Source: Clostridia bacterium
Lineage (GTDB): Bacteria; Bacillota; Clostridia; Lutisporales; Lutisporaceae
DNA: 6,259 nt
Assembly: GCA_029256365.1 (NCBI GenBank)
Contig: JAQSYB010000121.1
Location: 1-6,259 of the forward strand
Reading direction: 5' to 3'
Shown here: piece after piece, positions 1 through 4,840 of the stretch
Numbering within the stretch: the first letter of the stretch is position 1
Layout of the letters: each line of letters begins with the position of its first letter
Position numbers and translations under genes: made by a program
The notes under the pieces: model-generated
The model's input: the letters and a program-made list of their open reading frames with translations, nothing else
The model's database searches: none
Told to the model about the DNA's origin: nothing

Positions 1-98
1 GGCGGCAGCTTCACGCCATTTAGAAATACCATTGGAATCAAACGTGGGATGTAGGTTACCAAGCCCATAGCAAAAATTAAAAGTATATACTTAAGCAT
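1..98 (-). CDS. azlD: AzlD-family branched-chain amino acid transport subunit (partial, N-terminal 32 residues)
   Basis: Only the first 32 codons are in the window; the rest lies beyond base 1. The visible peptide starts MLKYILLIFAMGLVTYIPRL and is a hydrophobic helix carrying the T-Y-x-P-R motif near residues 15-19 that is typical of the short AzlD partner of AzlC. The start codon (98-96) overlaps the end of azlC by 8 nt, and an AGGAGG site inside the azlC tail sits about 8 nt upstream, so the two are translationally coupled. AzlD proteins are about 100 residues long and form a membrane export complex with AzlC, related to E. coli YgaZH and Corynebacterium BrnFE, which export valine, leucine and isoleucine. 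The substrate here is inferred from the family only. Confidence 0.85.
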   Translation of the reverse strand, partial: MLKYILLIFAMGLVTYIPRLIPMVFLNGVKLP

Positions 99-804
99 CT
101 TGTTTTTCCTCCTGTGGGAACAAATAAGCACCTACTGCAGCTGCAATGACGGTTGAAATAATAATGCTCCAACCAGCAGAAAGCGCGTTAAACATAGGAA
201 GCCATTTGATCAGTCCGTGAGAGCCAGCAGCAATCAGTGCAATGATTAGCACAGACTTAGATTTTGCAGCAGAGGGGATCAATAAGCCTATGAACATTGC
301 ATAAAGCGCAATCCCCATACTATCCTTCAGTGACTGCGGCAAACCCGATGCTAGGAAAAGGCCACACCAGGTTCCGATGTTCCAAGCGCCAAAGGCAATG
401 ACATTTAAACCAATCAAATAATGCACATCCAGCTTGTCCTGGTCATTGAGAGATGCTACCGTAAAGGTTTCGTCCGTGATTCCATAGGAAACCAAGGGCA
501 AAAGTGACTTATTTGAATCTGGCTTCAAGCTTTGAGAAAGAGAAGCGGACATTAAAAAGTGCCTCAAATTCAATATAAATGTAGTCAACACAATTTCCCA
601 AGAAGCAGCGCCAAGCACCAAAAGATTGACCCCTACAAATTGGCTGGCACCTGCATATATAACCGAGGACATAAGAATTCCTACATAGCTTGGAAGCCCT
701 GCTGCCTTTGCCATTAGTCCAAAGGTTACTGCAATGGGCAAATAGCCCACGGCGATAGGTATTCCTGCTTTAAAACCTTTTTTAAATTCTAAAGTTTTAT
801 CCAT
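91..804 (-). CDS. azlC: AzlC-family branched-chain amino acid exporter, large subunit
   Basis: A 237-residue polytopic membrane protein of usual AzlC length. Family features seen in order: G-I-P-I-A-V-G-Y-L-P near residues 14-23, a second helix with S-x-V-I-Y-A-G-A-S-Q-F at 47-57, N-L-R-H-F-L-M-S at 79-86, and D-E-T-F at 111-114, followed by further hydrophobic helices to about residue 228. Known members pair with AzlD to export branched-chain amino acids; the B. subtilis locus gives resistance to 4-azaleucine. I chose the ATG at 804 because an AGGGGTG site lies 6 nt upstream (811-817). The frame stays open to an ATG at 852, but that one has no ribosome binding site and would add 16 residues unlike the family's N-terminus. 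The gene overlaps azlD by 8 nt and diverges from the tRNA-Arg gene. No Lrp-type regulator gene is seen next to it in the window. Confidence 0.92.
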   Translation of the reverse strand: MDKTLEFKKGFKAGIPIAVGYLPIAVTFGLMAKAAGLPSYVGILMSSVIYAGASQFVGVNLLVLGAASWEIVLTTFILNLRHFLMSASLSQSLKPDSNKSLLPLVSYGITDETFTVASLNDQDKLDVHYLIGLNVIAFGAWNIGTWCGLFLASGLPQSLKDSMGIALYAMFIGLLIPSAAKSKSVLIIALIAAGSHGLIKWLPMFNALSAGWSIIISTVIAAAVGAYLFPQEEKQDA

Positions 805-810
805 ATGATA

Positions 811-817
811 CACCCCT
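811..817 (-). promoter_or_regulatory. Ribosome binding site deciding the azlC start
   Basis: On the minus strand this reads AGGGGTG, 6 nt before the ATG at 804-802. It favours this start over the ATG at 852, which has no purine-rich site upstream. Confidence 0.75.
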
Positions 818-847
818 AAATCAAAATCAAAAACATATATATAGGAT

Positions 848-876
848 AGCATAAAACATGTATCATTTTAAAGCAA
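848..876 (-). promoter_or_regulatory. Weak candidate promoter for azlCD
   Basis: On the minus strand a TTGCTT hexamer (876-871) is followed after 17 nt by TATGCT (853-848), each four of six to the sigma-A consensus. It would give a leader of roughly 37 nt before azlC. The sequence is AT-rich and other weak pairings are possible. A bulged hairpin (887-894 with 900-908) lies just upstream and could be an operator or chance. Confidence 0.3.
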
Positions 877-914
877 TAATGCGCCCAATTAGGCTGTTTG
901 CCTTAATTTATTAA

Positions 915-944
915 TTGACAAAACATGATAGGCTGACTTATAAT
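915..944 (+). promoter_or_regulatory. Strong sigma-A promoter for the tRNA-Arg unit
   Basis: A perfect TTGACA (915-920) and a perfect TATAAT (939-944) are separated by 18 nt. Transcription should start near 951, giving a leader of about 80 nt before the tRNA that contains the tRNA-like element at 967-1020. Such a consensus promoter fits a stable-RNA gene. Confidence 0.88.
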
Positions 945-966
945 TATCGTGACCTAAAAAATCAAA

Positions 967-1020
967 GATGCACCTAGGCTCAGTAGGATAGAGCAATGGT
1001 TTCCTAAATCATAGTGCATT
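967..1020 (+). ncRNA. tRNA-Arg(CCU)-like structure lacking a T arm, in the tRNA leader
   Basis: This 54-nt stretch folds as a tRNA without a T arm. A 7-bp acceptor-like stem pairs 967-973 with 1014-1020 (one G-U). A 4-bp D stem pairs 978-981 with 991-994. A 5-bp anticodon stem pairs 996-1000 with 1008-1012 (one G-U) around a 7-nt loop TTCCTAA, placing CCT at the anticodon position (1003-1005). A single A (1013) replaces the variable loop and T arm. The D arm GCTCAGTAGGATAGAGC (978-994) is identical over 17 nt to that of the true tRNA at 1040-1056, while acceptor and anticodon stems differ in sequence yet still pair. No CCA end is encoded. It lies between promoter and tRNA, so it should be co-transcribed. 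It could be a decayed tRNA duplicate or a functional tRNA mimic; the sequence does not decide. Confidence 0.55.
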
Positions 1021-1030
1021 ATTTTAATAG

Positions 1031-1107
1031 GTTCTCGTAGCTCAGTAGGATAGAGCGTTCGCCTCCTAAGCGAAAGGCCGTGGGTTCGATTCCCGCCGAG
1101 AACACCA
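1031..1107 (+). tRNA. tRNA-Arg (anticodon CCT)
   Basis: A full cloverleaf: acceptor stem GTTCTCG (1031-1037) with CGAGAAC (1097-1103), D stem GCTC/GAGC (1040-1043 with 1053-1056), anticodon stem TTCGC/GCGAA (1058-1062 with 1070-1074), loop CTCCTAA with anticodon CCT at 1065-1067, and T arm GTGGG-TTCGATT-CCCGC (1080-1096). The discriminator is A (1104) and CCA is encoded (1105-1107). It reads the rare Arg codon AGG. It has its own promoter (915-944) and terminator (1123-1152). Such tRNA-Arg genes are common integration sites, but no integrase or att duplication is seen here. Confidence 0.97.
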
Positions 1108-1122
1108 CTTAAGCATATAGAG

Positions 1123-1152
1123 TTGTAAGGTGTTTTGCTTTACAATTTTTTT
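1123..1152 (+). terminator. Intrinsic terminator of the tRNA-Arg unit
   Basis: An 8-bp stem pairs 1123-1130 with 1138-1145 (one G-T) around a 7-nt loop and runs straight into seven T residues, then a further T-run to 1159. It starts 16 nt after the tRNA CCA. Confidence 0.85.
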
Positions 1153-1195
1153 ATTTTTTGTGTATGTAAAAACTATATTTTTCAGCAAAAAATTC

Positions 1196-1233
1196 AAAGG
1201 CCAACATCTCCGATTTATGGGATGTTGGCCTTT
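1196..1233 (-). terminator. Terminator of the minus-strand small gene
   Basis: A perfect 13-bp inverted repeat (1196-1208 with 1221-1233), extendable by two pairs, with an 8-nt loop. Read on the minus strand it is followed by TTTGAATTTTTT, a good release tract. On the plus strand the stem is followed by AAATAATG, so the minus-strand reading is preferred. It begins 12 nt after the stop of the 38-aa gene. Confidence 0.8.
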
Positions 1234-1244
1234 AAATAATGTCG

Positions 1245-1361
1245 CTATCTTTCATTTGTTTTTGTGTCCTTATTGCCATTTTTATTTGTATTTGTGGTTT
1301 TGTTGTCTGGTTTCGGATCTTCCTTATCAAACAAATAGTTGGCTATGGTTACGATTGGCAT
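1245..1361 (-). CDS. Small hydrophilic protein of unknown function (38 aa)
   Basis: I do not recognise this protein. It starts MPIVTIANYLFDKEDPKPDN and ends in a Lys/Asn/Thr-rich tail closing KTNER. The first 11 residues are mildly hydrophobic, the rest is highly polar and probably disordered; there is no transmembrane helix and no cysteine. The case for a real gene is the complete transcription unit around it: a TTTACA-N17-TATGAT promoter (1425-1397), an 11-nt perfect match to the ribosome's anti-Shine-Dalgarno sequence ending 7 nt before the ATG, and a strong terminator 12 nt after the TAG. It faces the tRNA-Arg gene. Possible roles include a small regulatory peptide or binding protein; nothing in the sequence selects one. 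The opposite strand has overlapping hydrophobic frames with no RBS, which I reject. Confidence 0.72.
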   Translation of the reverse strand: MPIVTIANYLFDKEDPKPDNKTTNTNKNGNKDTKTNER

Positions 1362-1368
1362 ACACAAT

Positions 1369-1379
1369 TCACCTCCTTT
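1369..1379 (-). promoter_or_regulatory. Ideal Shine-Dalgarno of the 38-aa gene
   Basis: On the minus strand this reads AAAGGAGGTGA, complementary over its full length to the 16S rRNA 3' end, and lies 7 nt before the ATG at 1361-1359. It is the strongest RBS in the window and the main evidence that the short frame is translated. Confidence 0.85.
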
Positions 1380-1396
1380 TATAATGTGTTCTGTAT

Positions 1397-1425
1397 ATCA
1401 TATAATAAATATATGTTTATGTAAA
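1397..1425 (-). promoter_or_regulatory. Sigma-A-type promoter of the 38-aa gene
   Basis: On the minus strand TTTACA (1425-1420) and TATGAT (1402-1397) are 17 nt apart, each five of six to consensus. Transcription would start near 1390, leaving a leader of about 29 nt. Confidence 0.7.
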
Positions 1426-1558
1426 TGGAAATATTAGAAAATTCAATATATTTTGAAATAAGCTTGCGGCAGCTACGATTTCTATAGCTTATTACAAGGA
1501 ATAGCAAAAAATAACCATCTCTGGTGCTTCTTAATACACCTCGTAAAAAGATAAAACC

Positions 1559-1587
1559 TTGGGCATAATGAATAGAGTAGACATAAT
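1559..1587 (+). promoter_or_regulatory. Weak candidate promoter for the 155-aa gene
   Basis: TTGGGC (1559-1564), 17 nt, then CATAAT (1582-1587). The -10 is five of six to consensus, but the -35 only three of six. It is the best spaced pair I find upstream of 1638. Confidence 0.3.
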
Positions 1588-1624
1588 TATAGCATCAGCT
1601 TTGTTCTATGTAATATATTGCCAC

Positions 1625-1630
1625 GGAGGA
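1625..1630 (+). promoter_or_regulatory. Ribosome binding site supporting the TTG start at 1638
   Basis: GGAGGA lies 7-8 nt before TTG. It justifies the non-ATG start. Confidence 0.75.
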
Positions 1631-1637
1631 AATCAAA

Positions 1638-2105
1638 TTGACATTCAAATTTGTTTTAGATGAGTTAGGAGATTCTGAGATAGAGATTCAAAGGTCCTTT
1701 TGGACTGGTCGAACATTGGTGTTTGTTGATGGGAATGAGGTAAGAAAACAAAAGCAAGGTGGTTATTACGAAATAGAGTCACACAACCATGAGATTAAGA
1801 AGTTAAAAATAAAAGGTGCTAGTTTTGACGGCATTCCAAAGATTTTTTTTGAAGACAAGGAAATTGTTTTGGCACGTAAGCTATTGTGGTATGAGTATCT
1901 TCTTGCAGGCTTCCCACTTGTCTTGGCACTGACTGGTGGGGCAATGGGAGGCTTGTTCGGAGCACTTGCAACCCTTTATAATTTTAGAATCATAAGAAGC
2001 AATATGAGCTTGTTGTTTAAGATACTATCAATAGTTGCAACCACTATTATAGCGGGGCTGTTTTATGTAATATTCGCAGCCGCACTAATCATGCTCTTAC
2101 GTTGA
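1638..2105 (+). CDS. Conserved-type hypothetical membrane protein with two C-terminal helices (155 aa)
   Basis: I cannot assign a function. Residues 1-80 are polar with alternating hydrophobic strands (for example RTLVFVDGNEV at 25-35 and PKIFFEDKEIVLA at 67-79), suggesting a small beta-rich domain. Residues 86-115 form a hydrophobic segment with a glycine-rich core (LTGGAMGGLFGAL, 98-110), then a short basic loop (RIIRSN, 117-122) and a second membrane helix at about 125-153. There is no signal peptide, so the N-terminal domain is probably cytoplasmic. The start is TTG at 1638, supported by a GGAGG site 8 nt upstream (1625-1629); no in-frame ATG nearby has a comparable site. The gene is monocistronic, ending just before a long hairpin terminator. 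Its neighbour at 2257 is also a small membrane protein, but each has its own signals. Confidence 0.82.
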   Translation: MTFKFVLDELGDSEIEIQRSFWTGRTLVFVDGNEVRKQKQGGYYEIESHNHEIKKLKIKGASFDGIPKIFFEDKEIVLARKLLWYEYLLAGFPLVLALTGGAMGGLFGALATLYNFRIIRSNMSLLFKILSIVATTIIAGLFYVIFAAALIMLLR

Positions 2106-2119
2106 ACTGAATGGTTAAG

Positions 2120-2185
2120 AAAAGCGCTGGGAATGGCAACTCCTGCTTCTGTATGAAGTAGAAGAAGCCGTTTCCGGCGCTTTTT
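2120..2185 (+). terminator. Long-stem intrinsic terminator after the 155-aa gene
   Basis: An 18-bp stem with three G-T pairs (2120-2137 with 2167-2184) ends in TTTTT. The 29-nt apex contains a small internal hairpin (CTTC-TGTAT-GAAG, 2146-2158). The outer AAAAGCGC/GCGCTTTT and the apex layout resemble the hairpin at 3014-3077. Confidence 0.78.
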
Positions 2186-2201
2186 ACAATTCAGGGTCAT
2201 A

Positions 2202-2230
2202 TTGTAACGAAAAGCATAATATGGTAATAT
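2202..2230 (+). promoter_or_regulatory. Candidate sigma-A promoter of the DUF975 gene
   Basis: TTGTAA (2202-2207), 17 nt, TAATAT (2225-2230). It lies just past the preceding terminator and 26 nt before the ATG at 2257. Confidence 0.5.
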
Positions 2231-2256
2231 AAGGATACTCATGGAGGTGACTGATT

Positions 2257-3000
2257 ATGTGGACACGAGAATATTTAAAAACAAGAGCAAAGGCAGTTTT
2301 AAAGGTAGCATATTGGAAAGCCTTTCTTGTCAGCATTGTGTTATTGCTGGCAGGTGCTGATGGTGGAGGATCATCTGGTGGAAGATCTAACAATAGATAT
2401 ACAAATCATGGATTTGACCCTTTTGGACAGCCTGGAGGGGAATTTACTCTATATCCTAGCATCATAATCATCTTTATTACAATAGCAGCAGCATTCATAT
2501 TATATAGAATACTAATTGGATATGCGCTTGAAGTAGGGGGAAGACGCTTTTTTAAACAGGCAACGCAGCAAGATATCAATATGAGCTACTTGGGTTATGC
2601 CTTTAAAGGAGAAAGATATTTAGACATTATAAAGACAATGCTGTATAGAGGAGTTCTTAATTTCTTATGGTATTTGCTGCTTATTATACCAGGCATAGTC
2701 AAAAGCTACGCATACAGCATGGTACCCTATATTTTGGCGGACAATCCCAATATAGGCTATAGTCGAGCTGTACAGCTGAGCAATCAAATGACAGAAGGAC
2801 ATAAATTTGATATGTTTGTCTTGGACCTATCTTTTATTGGGTGGTATCTCCTGGGCGTGTTGCTCTTTTTCATAGGAACACTTTTTGTTAGGCCTTATGA
2901 GGATGCAACGAAGGCGGAGCTATATTTGGTTTTGAGACAAAATGCACTGGATAATGGTTATTGCACAGCTGATGAGCTATTCATGGCGAATCCAATATAA
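2257..3000 (+). CDS. DUF975 family integral membrane protein (247 aa)
   Basis: The N-terminus (MWTREYLKTRAKAVLK, then YWKAFLVS) and the C-terminal block SYAYSMVPYILADNP (150-164), GHKFDMFVLDLSFIGW (181-196) and PYEDATKAELY (213-223) are hallmarks of DUF975 proteins, common in Firmicutes. Likely membrane segments are at about 21-33, 66-91, 130-160 and 187-211. DUF975 members have no established biochemical function; some related families are linked to envelope or transport roles, but that is not shown here. Residues 34-62 form a Gly/Ser/Asn-rich loop between the first two helices. The ATG has a GGAGGTGA site 6 nt upstream (2243-2250). The gene stands alone between a terminator at 2185 and the hairpin at 3014. 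Confidence 0.9.
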   Translation: MWTREYLKTRAKAVLKVAYWKAFLVSIVLLLAGADGGGSSGGRSNNRYTNHGFDPFGQPGGEFTLYPSIIIIFITIAAAFILYRILIGYALEVGGRRFFKQATQQDINMSYLGYAFKGERYLDIIKTMLYRGVLNFLWYLLLIIPGIVKSYAYSMVPYILADNPNIGYSRAVQLSNQMTEGHKFDMFVLDLSFIGWYLLGVLLFFIGTLFVRPYEDATKAELYLVLRQNALDNGYCTADELFMANPI

Positions 3001-3013
3001 CAAGCGTCAGGCG

Positions 3014-3077
3014 AAGCGCCAGAGACGGTTCCTATGCTTTAAATAAGAAGCAGAAAGAGCAGTCTCTGGCGCTTTTC
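3014..3077 (+). terminator. Long hairpin terminator after the DUF975 gene
   Basis: A perfect 13-bp stem, AAGCGCCAGAGAC (3014-3026) with its complement at 3062-3074, followed by TTTTC. The 35-nt apex holds an inner hairpin TGCTT/AAGCA (3035-3039 with 3048-3052). It starts 14 nt after the stop codon and shares layout and arm sequence with the hairpin at 2120-2185. Confidence 0.75.
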
Positions 3078-3141
3078 AATTATTCTAAGCTATTGACTTT
3101 TCAGATTAATATATGAAAAAATAGTAACAAGTTAGAAAAGC

Positions 3142-3171
3142 TTGTATTATTTAGTTGCTATATATTTATAA
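3142..3171 (+). promoter_or_regulatory. Weak candidate promoter for the response regulator
   Basis: TTGTAT (3142-3147), 18 nt, TTATAA (3166-3171), just upstream of the kinase fragment. A promoter is expected here because a terminator precedes at 3077, but the match is modest. A better -35-like TTGACT at 3093-3098 has no well-spaced -10. Confidence 0.25.
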
Positions 3172-3179
3172 GGAGAAAT

Positions 3180-3278
3180 GGCGGGAAAATCGGAGTAGAC
3201 AGTATACTGGGTGTAGGCAGCACTTTTTATATTTTCATACCGGCAAGTAAGAAGGCTGTAGATCATAATCAATTGTAA
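3180..3278 (+). pseudogene. C-terminal fragment of a sensor histidine kinase (ATPase domain end)
   Basis: In this frame the sequence reads GGKIGVDSILGVGSTFYIFIP and then an 11-residue tail to a TAA at 3276-3278. This is the final glycine box and last strand of the HATPase_c domain of histidine kinases (pattern G-G-x-I-x-V-x-S-x-x-G-x-G-S-x-F-x-x-x-x-P). The frame is open back only to 3117, and the upstream residues do not resemble a kinase. No ATG, GTG or TTG with an RBS exists before the motif, so the rest of the kinase (sensor, HisKA, N and G1 boxes) is missing. The stop is 13 nt before the response regulator start, the spacing usual in kinase-regulator operons. I infer a 5' deletion that removed nearly all of the cognate kinase gene. 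Confidence 0.8.
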
Positions 3279-3291
3279 GTAGGGTGATAGC

Positions 3292-4416
3292 ATGAAAGTG
3301 ATAATAGTAGATGATGAGAAGTCAACGTTACTAATTATGAAAAAAATGATATCGAAAATACCTGGGGTAGAGATTGTAGGAGCATTTCAACGGGCAAAGG
3401 ATGCTTACAGCTTTTTACGTGAAAACAAGGTAGATATGATGTTTGTTGACATTAGCATGCCAGAAGAGAGTGGTCTGGAATTAGGCAGAAGAATGATGTC
3501 TGAAATGCCTGGGATGGATCTTGTATATGTAACTTCGTATAAAGAGTATGCCCTAGAAGCCTTTTCAGTACATGCCTTTGATTATATAGTAAAACCGATT
3601 TCTCAAGTACGGCTGGAGAGTACAATTAAAAGGGCAATGGAAAAGCATTTTCGAATACAGGCAAATAGAATAGAAAGCAATGCAAAGCTGTTTATCTATT
3701 GCTTGGGAGGACTAGATGTAAGAAGCATGGATGGTGGAATTGTGCAGTTAAGCTCGAGCAAAAGTGCAGAATTTTTATCTTTTTTGCTGATGCATCGCGG
3801 GAGGTTTGTTTCAAAGTGGAGTGTGATGGAAGAAGTATTCCGTGGGATGACGCCGCAGAATGCGGAAACATATCTAAATACCACGACATATAAGCTAAGG
3901 AAGGCATTGGAGCCCTATGGAATGAAAGGGGCAATCATTTCTTCAAATGAAAGCTATACAATAGAGAGAAAAGATATCTATATTGATTTTATTGACTTTG
4001 AGAATCGCATCAACTCCCTTGTCACAATCAATGAGTTTAATTTGGAGGATGCCTTGAAGGCAGAGAAGCTTTATATAGGTGAATTATATGGTGATAAGGG
4101 CTATTATTGGTCATTGCATGAGAAGGAAAGAATTTCGGAATTATATTTTAGCTTTGGTAAGAAGCTGGCAAGTTATCTTTTAGATATTCAAAGACTTGCG
4201 CAATCCTTACAAATATTGAGGAAGTTGACACGTCGCAATGAACTTGATGAAGAGGTAATCTGTTTGCTATTGAAGGTCTATGCATTTCAAAGAGACAAAA
4301 GTGCATTGCTGAAGCAATATGATAGATATGTTAAGGTATTATCTAGAGAAATGGGAGTTGCCCCCAGTAAGAATGTCATTCAACTATATAATAGCTTGAG
4401 AGAAAACCTAGAATAG
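3292..4416 (+). CDS. Response regulator with REC, winged-helix and BTAD (SARP-type) domains
   Basis: A complete 374-residue regulator. Residues 1-120 are a receiver domain with acidic pair D7/D8, phosphoacceptor D53 (in FVDISMPEESG), T81 and K101 (in YIVKP), so all phosphorylation residues are present. Residues 132-228 look like an OmpR/SARP-type winged-helix DNA-binding domain (SKSAEFLSFLLMHRGRFVSK, then TYLNTTTYKLRKAL). Residues 235-374 match the helical BTAD domain (IDFENRI, ALKAEKLYIGELY, and the closing LLKQYDRYVKVLSREMGVAP). It is expected to be a cytoplasmic transcription regulator activated by phosphorylation. The ATG has an AGGGTGAT site (3281-3288). A kinase fragment sits directly upstream, so its original kinase is lost. 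A terminator follows at 4466. Targets are unknown. Confidence 0.93.
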   Translation: MKVIIVDDEKSTLLIMKKMISKIPGVEIVGAFQRAKDAYSFLRENKVDMMFVDISMPEESGLELGRRMMSEMPGMDLVYVTSYKEYALEAFSVHAFDYIVKPISQVRLESTIKRAMEKHFRIQANRIESNAKLFIYCLGGLDVRSMDGGIVQLSSSKSAEFLSFLLMHRGRFVSKWSVMEEVFRGMTPQNAETYLNTTTYKLRKALEPYGMKGAIISSNESYTIERKDIYIDFIDFENRINSLVTINEFNLEDALKAEKLYIGELYGDKGYYWSLHEKERISELYFSFGKKLASYLLDIQRLAQSLQILRKLTRRNELDEEVICLLLKVYAFQRDKSALLKQYDRYVKVLSREMGVAPSKNVIQLYNSLRENLE

Positions 4417-4465
4417 AAGTATAATTTATTGTATTCTTTCCATATATTCCAAATAAACAAGCATA

Positions 4466-4508
4466 AGAACCTGCAAGACATAGAGCTATGCAGGTTCTGT
4501 CGTTTTTT
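4466..4508 (+). terminator. Intrinsic terminator after the response regulator
   Basis: A perfect 10-bp stem AGAACCTGCA/TGCAGGTTCT (4466-4475 with 4489-4498), a 13-nt loop, then GTCG and six T residues. It separates the regulator from the genes starting at 4601. Confidence 0.85.
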
Positions 4509-4600
4509 GTCATAATTCCGTCAGATGATATTGGTAAAATTGTAATATGGTAAATTTGTAAAATGAAAGGATATTATTCATACATTAGGGGGCGATTGGT

Positions 4601-4762
4601 ATGAATAAAGCTGAAGTTGCAAGAGAAATTGAAAGATTAAGAGATGCCTTGTCCAAAGCAATTGACAATAATACAAATTTGACTGACCCCTGCGTTATTG
4701 AGAATAGTATATTACTTGATCATGTATTGAACTTATATAGTGAAATAATTAAGAAAGAATGA
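4601..4762 (+). CDS. Spo0E-like aspartyl-phosphate phosphatase (53 aa)
   Basis: A 53-residue protein of usual Spo0E-family size. It begins MNKAEVAREIERLRDALSKA and carries the signature S-x-x-L-D at residues 36-40 (SILLDHVLNLY). The fold expected for the family is two helices, residues 2-22 and 33-51, forming a hairpin. Spo0E, YisI and YnzD in Bacillus dephosphorylate Spo0A~P and so delay sporulation; many clostridial homologues exist whose targets are untested, and other receiver domains such as the regulator at 3292 are conceivable. The ATG has an AGGGGG site (4587-4592) 8 nt upstream. It is followed after 78 nt, with no terminator, by the CheW-like gene. I find no convincing promoter between 4509 and 4600; an AAAGGATAT resembling a sigma-H -35 lacks its -10. 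Confidence 0.82.
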   Translation: MNKAEVAREIERLRDALSKAIDNNTNLTDPCVIENSILLDHVLNLYSEIIKKE

Positions 4763-4840
4763 TTTGCAGATAAACCAAGCAAGAAATTCTACAGCCAAGA
4801 GCTTTATTAAAATAATAGTGAAATAAGGGGGGATATTAAT

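Larger units (their letters stand above)
1426..1637. other. Intergenic stretch without a gene
   Basis: No frame with an RBS is visible on either strand. It separates the divergent promoter of the 38-aa gene from the plus-strand gene at 1638. It contains a half-copy (1518-1531) of the right arm of the long hairpins found at 2120-2185 and 3014-3077, with no matching left arm, and the weak plus-strand promoter candidate at 1559-1587. Confidence 0.6.

Noticed and set aside
804..852. Longer azlC start at ATG 852
   Set aside because: It has no Shine-Dalgarno, and the ATG at 804 has AGGGGTG at good spacing and gives the normal family N-terminus.
1031..1107. tRNA-Arg gene as the attachment site of an integrated element
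   Set aside because: No repeat of the tRNA 3' end and no integrase gene is visible in the window. The repeated part is the D arm upstream, which does not fit att-site duplication.
1130..1424. Two overlapping plus-strand hydrophobic reading frames (1130-1384 and 1239-1424) rich in Phe, Ile and Cys
   Set aside because: Neither start has a ribosome binding site, the first begins inside the tRNA terminator, and the opposite strand carries a full promoter-RBS-ORF-terminator unit. Their composition is the antisense of that A-rich gene.
2184..2393. Minus-strand frame of 69 codons over the DUF975 start region
   Set aside because: It runs antisense through the GGT/GGA repeats that encode the Gly-rich loop, giving a Pro-rich artefact with no RBS.
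3178..3198. Six-codon leader peptide ATG...TAG after AAGGAG in front of the response regulator
   Set aside because: The spacing of 2 nt between the purine run and ATG is too short, and the bases are better explained as the kinase fragment in another frame.
3692..3934. Antisense and alternative-frame ORFs inside the response regulator gene
   Set aside because: They have no RBS and no recognisable domain, and they lie wholly within a well-supported regulator reading frame.
4566..4600. Sigma-H-type promoter before the Spo0E-like gene, based on AAAGGATAT
   Set aside because: No GAAT-type -10 occurs at the required distance of 11-12 nt; the only GAAT lies in the start codon region.
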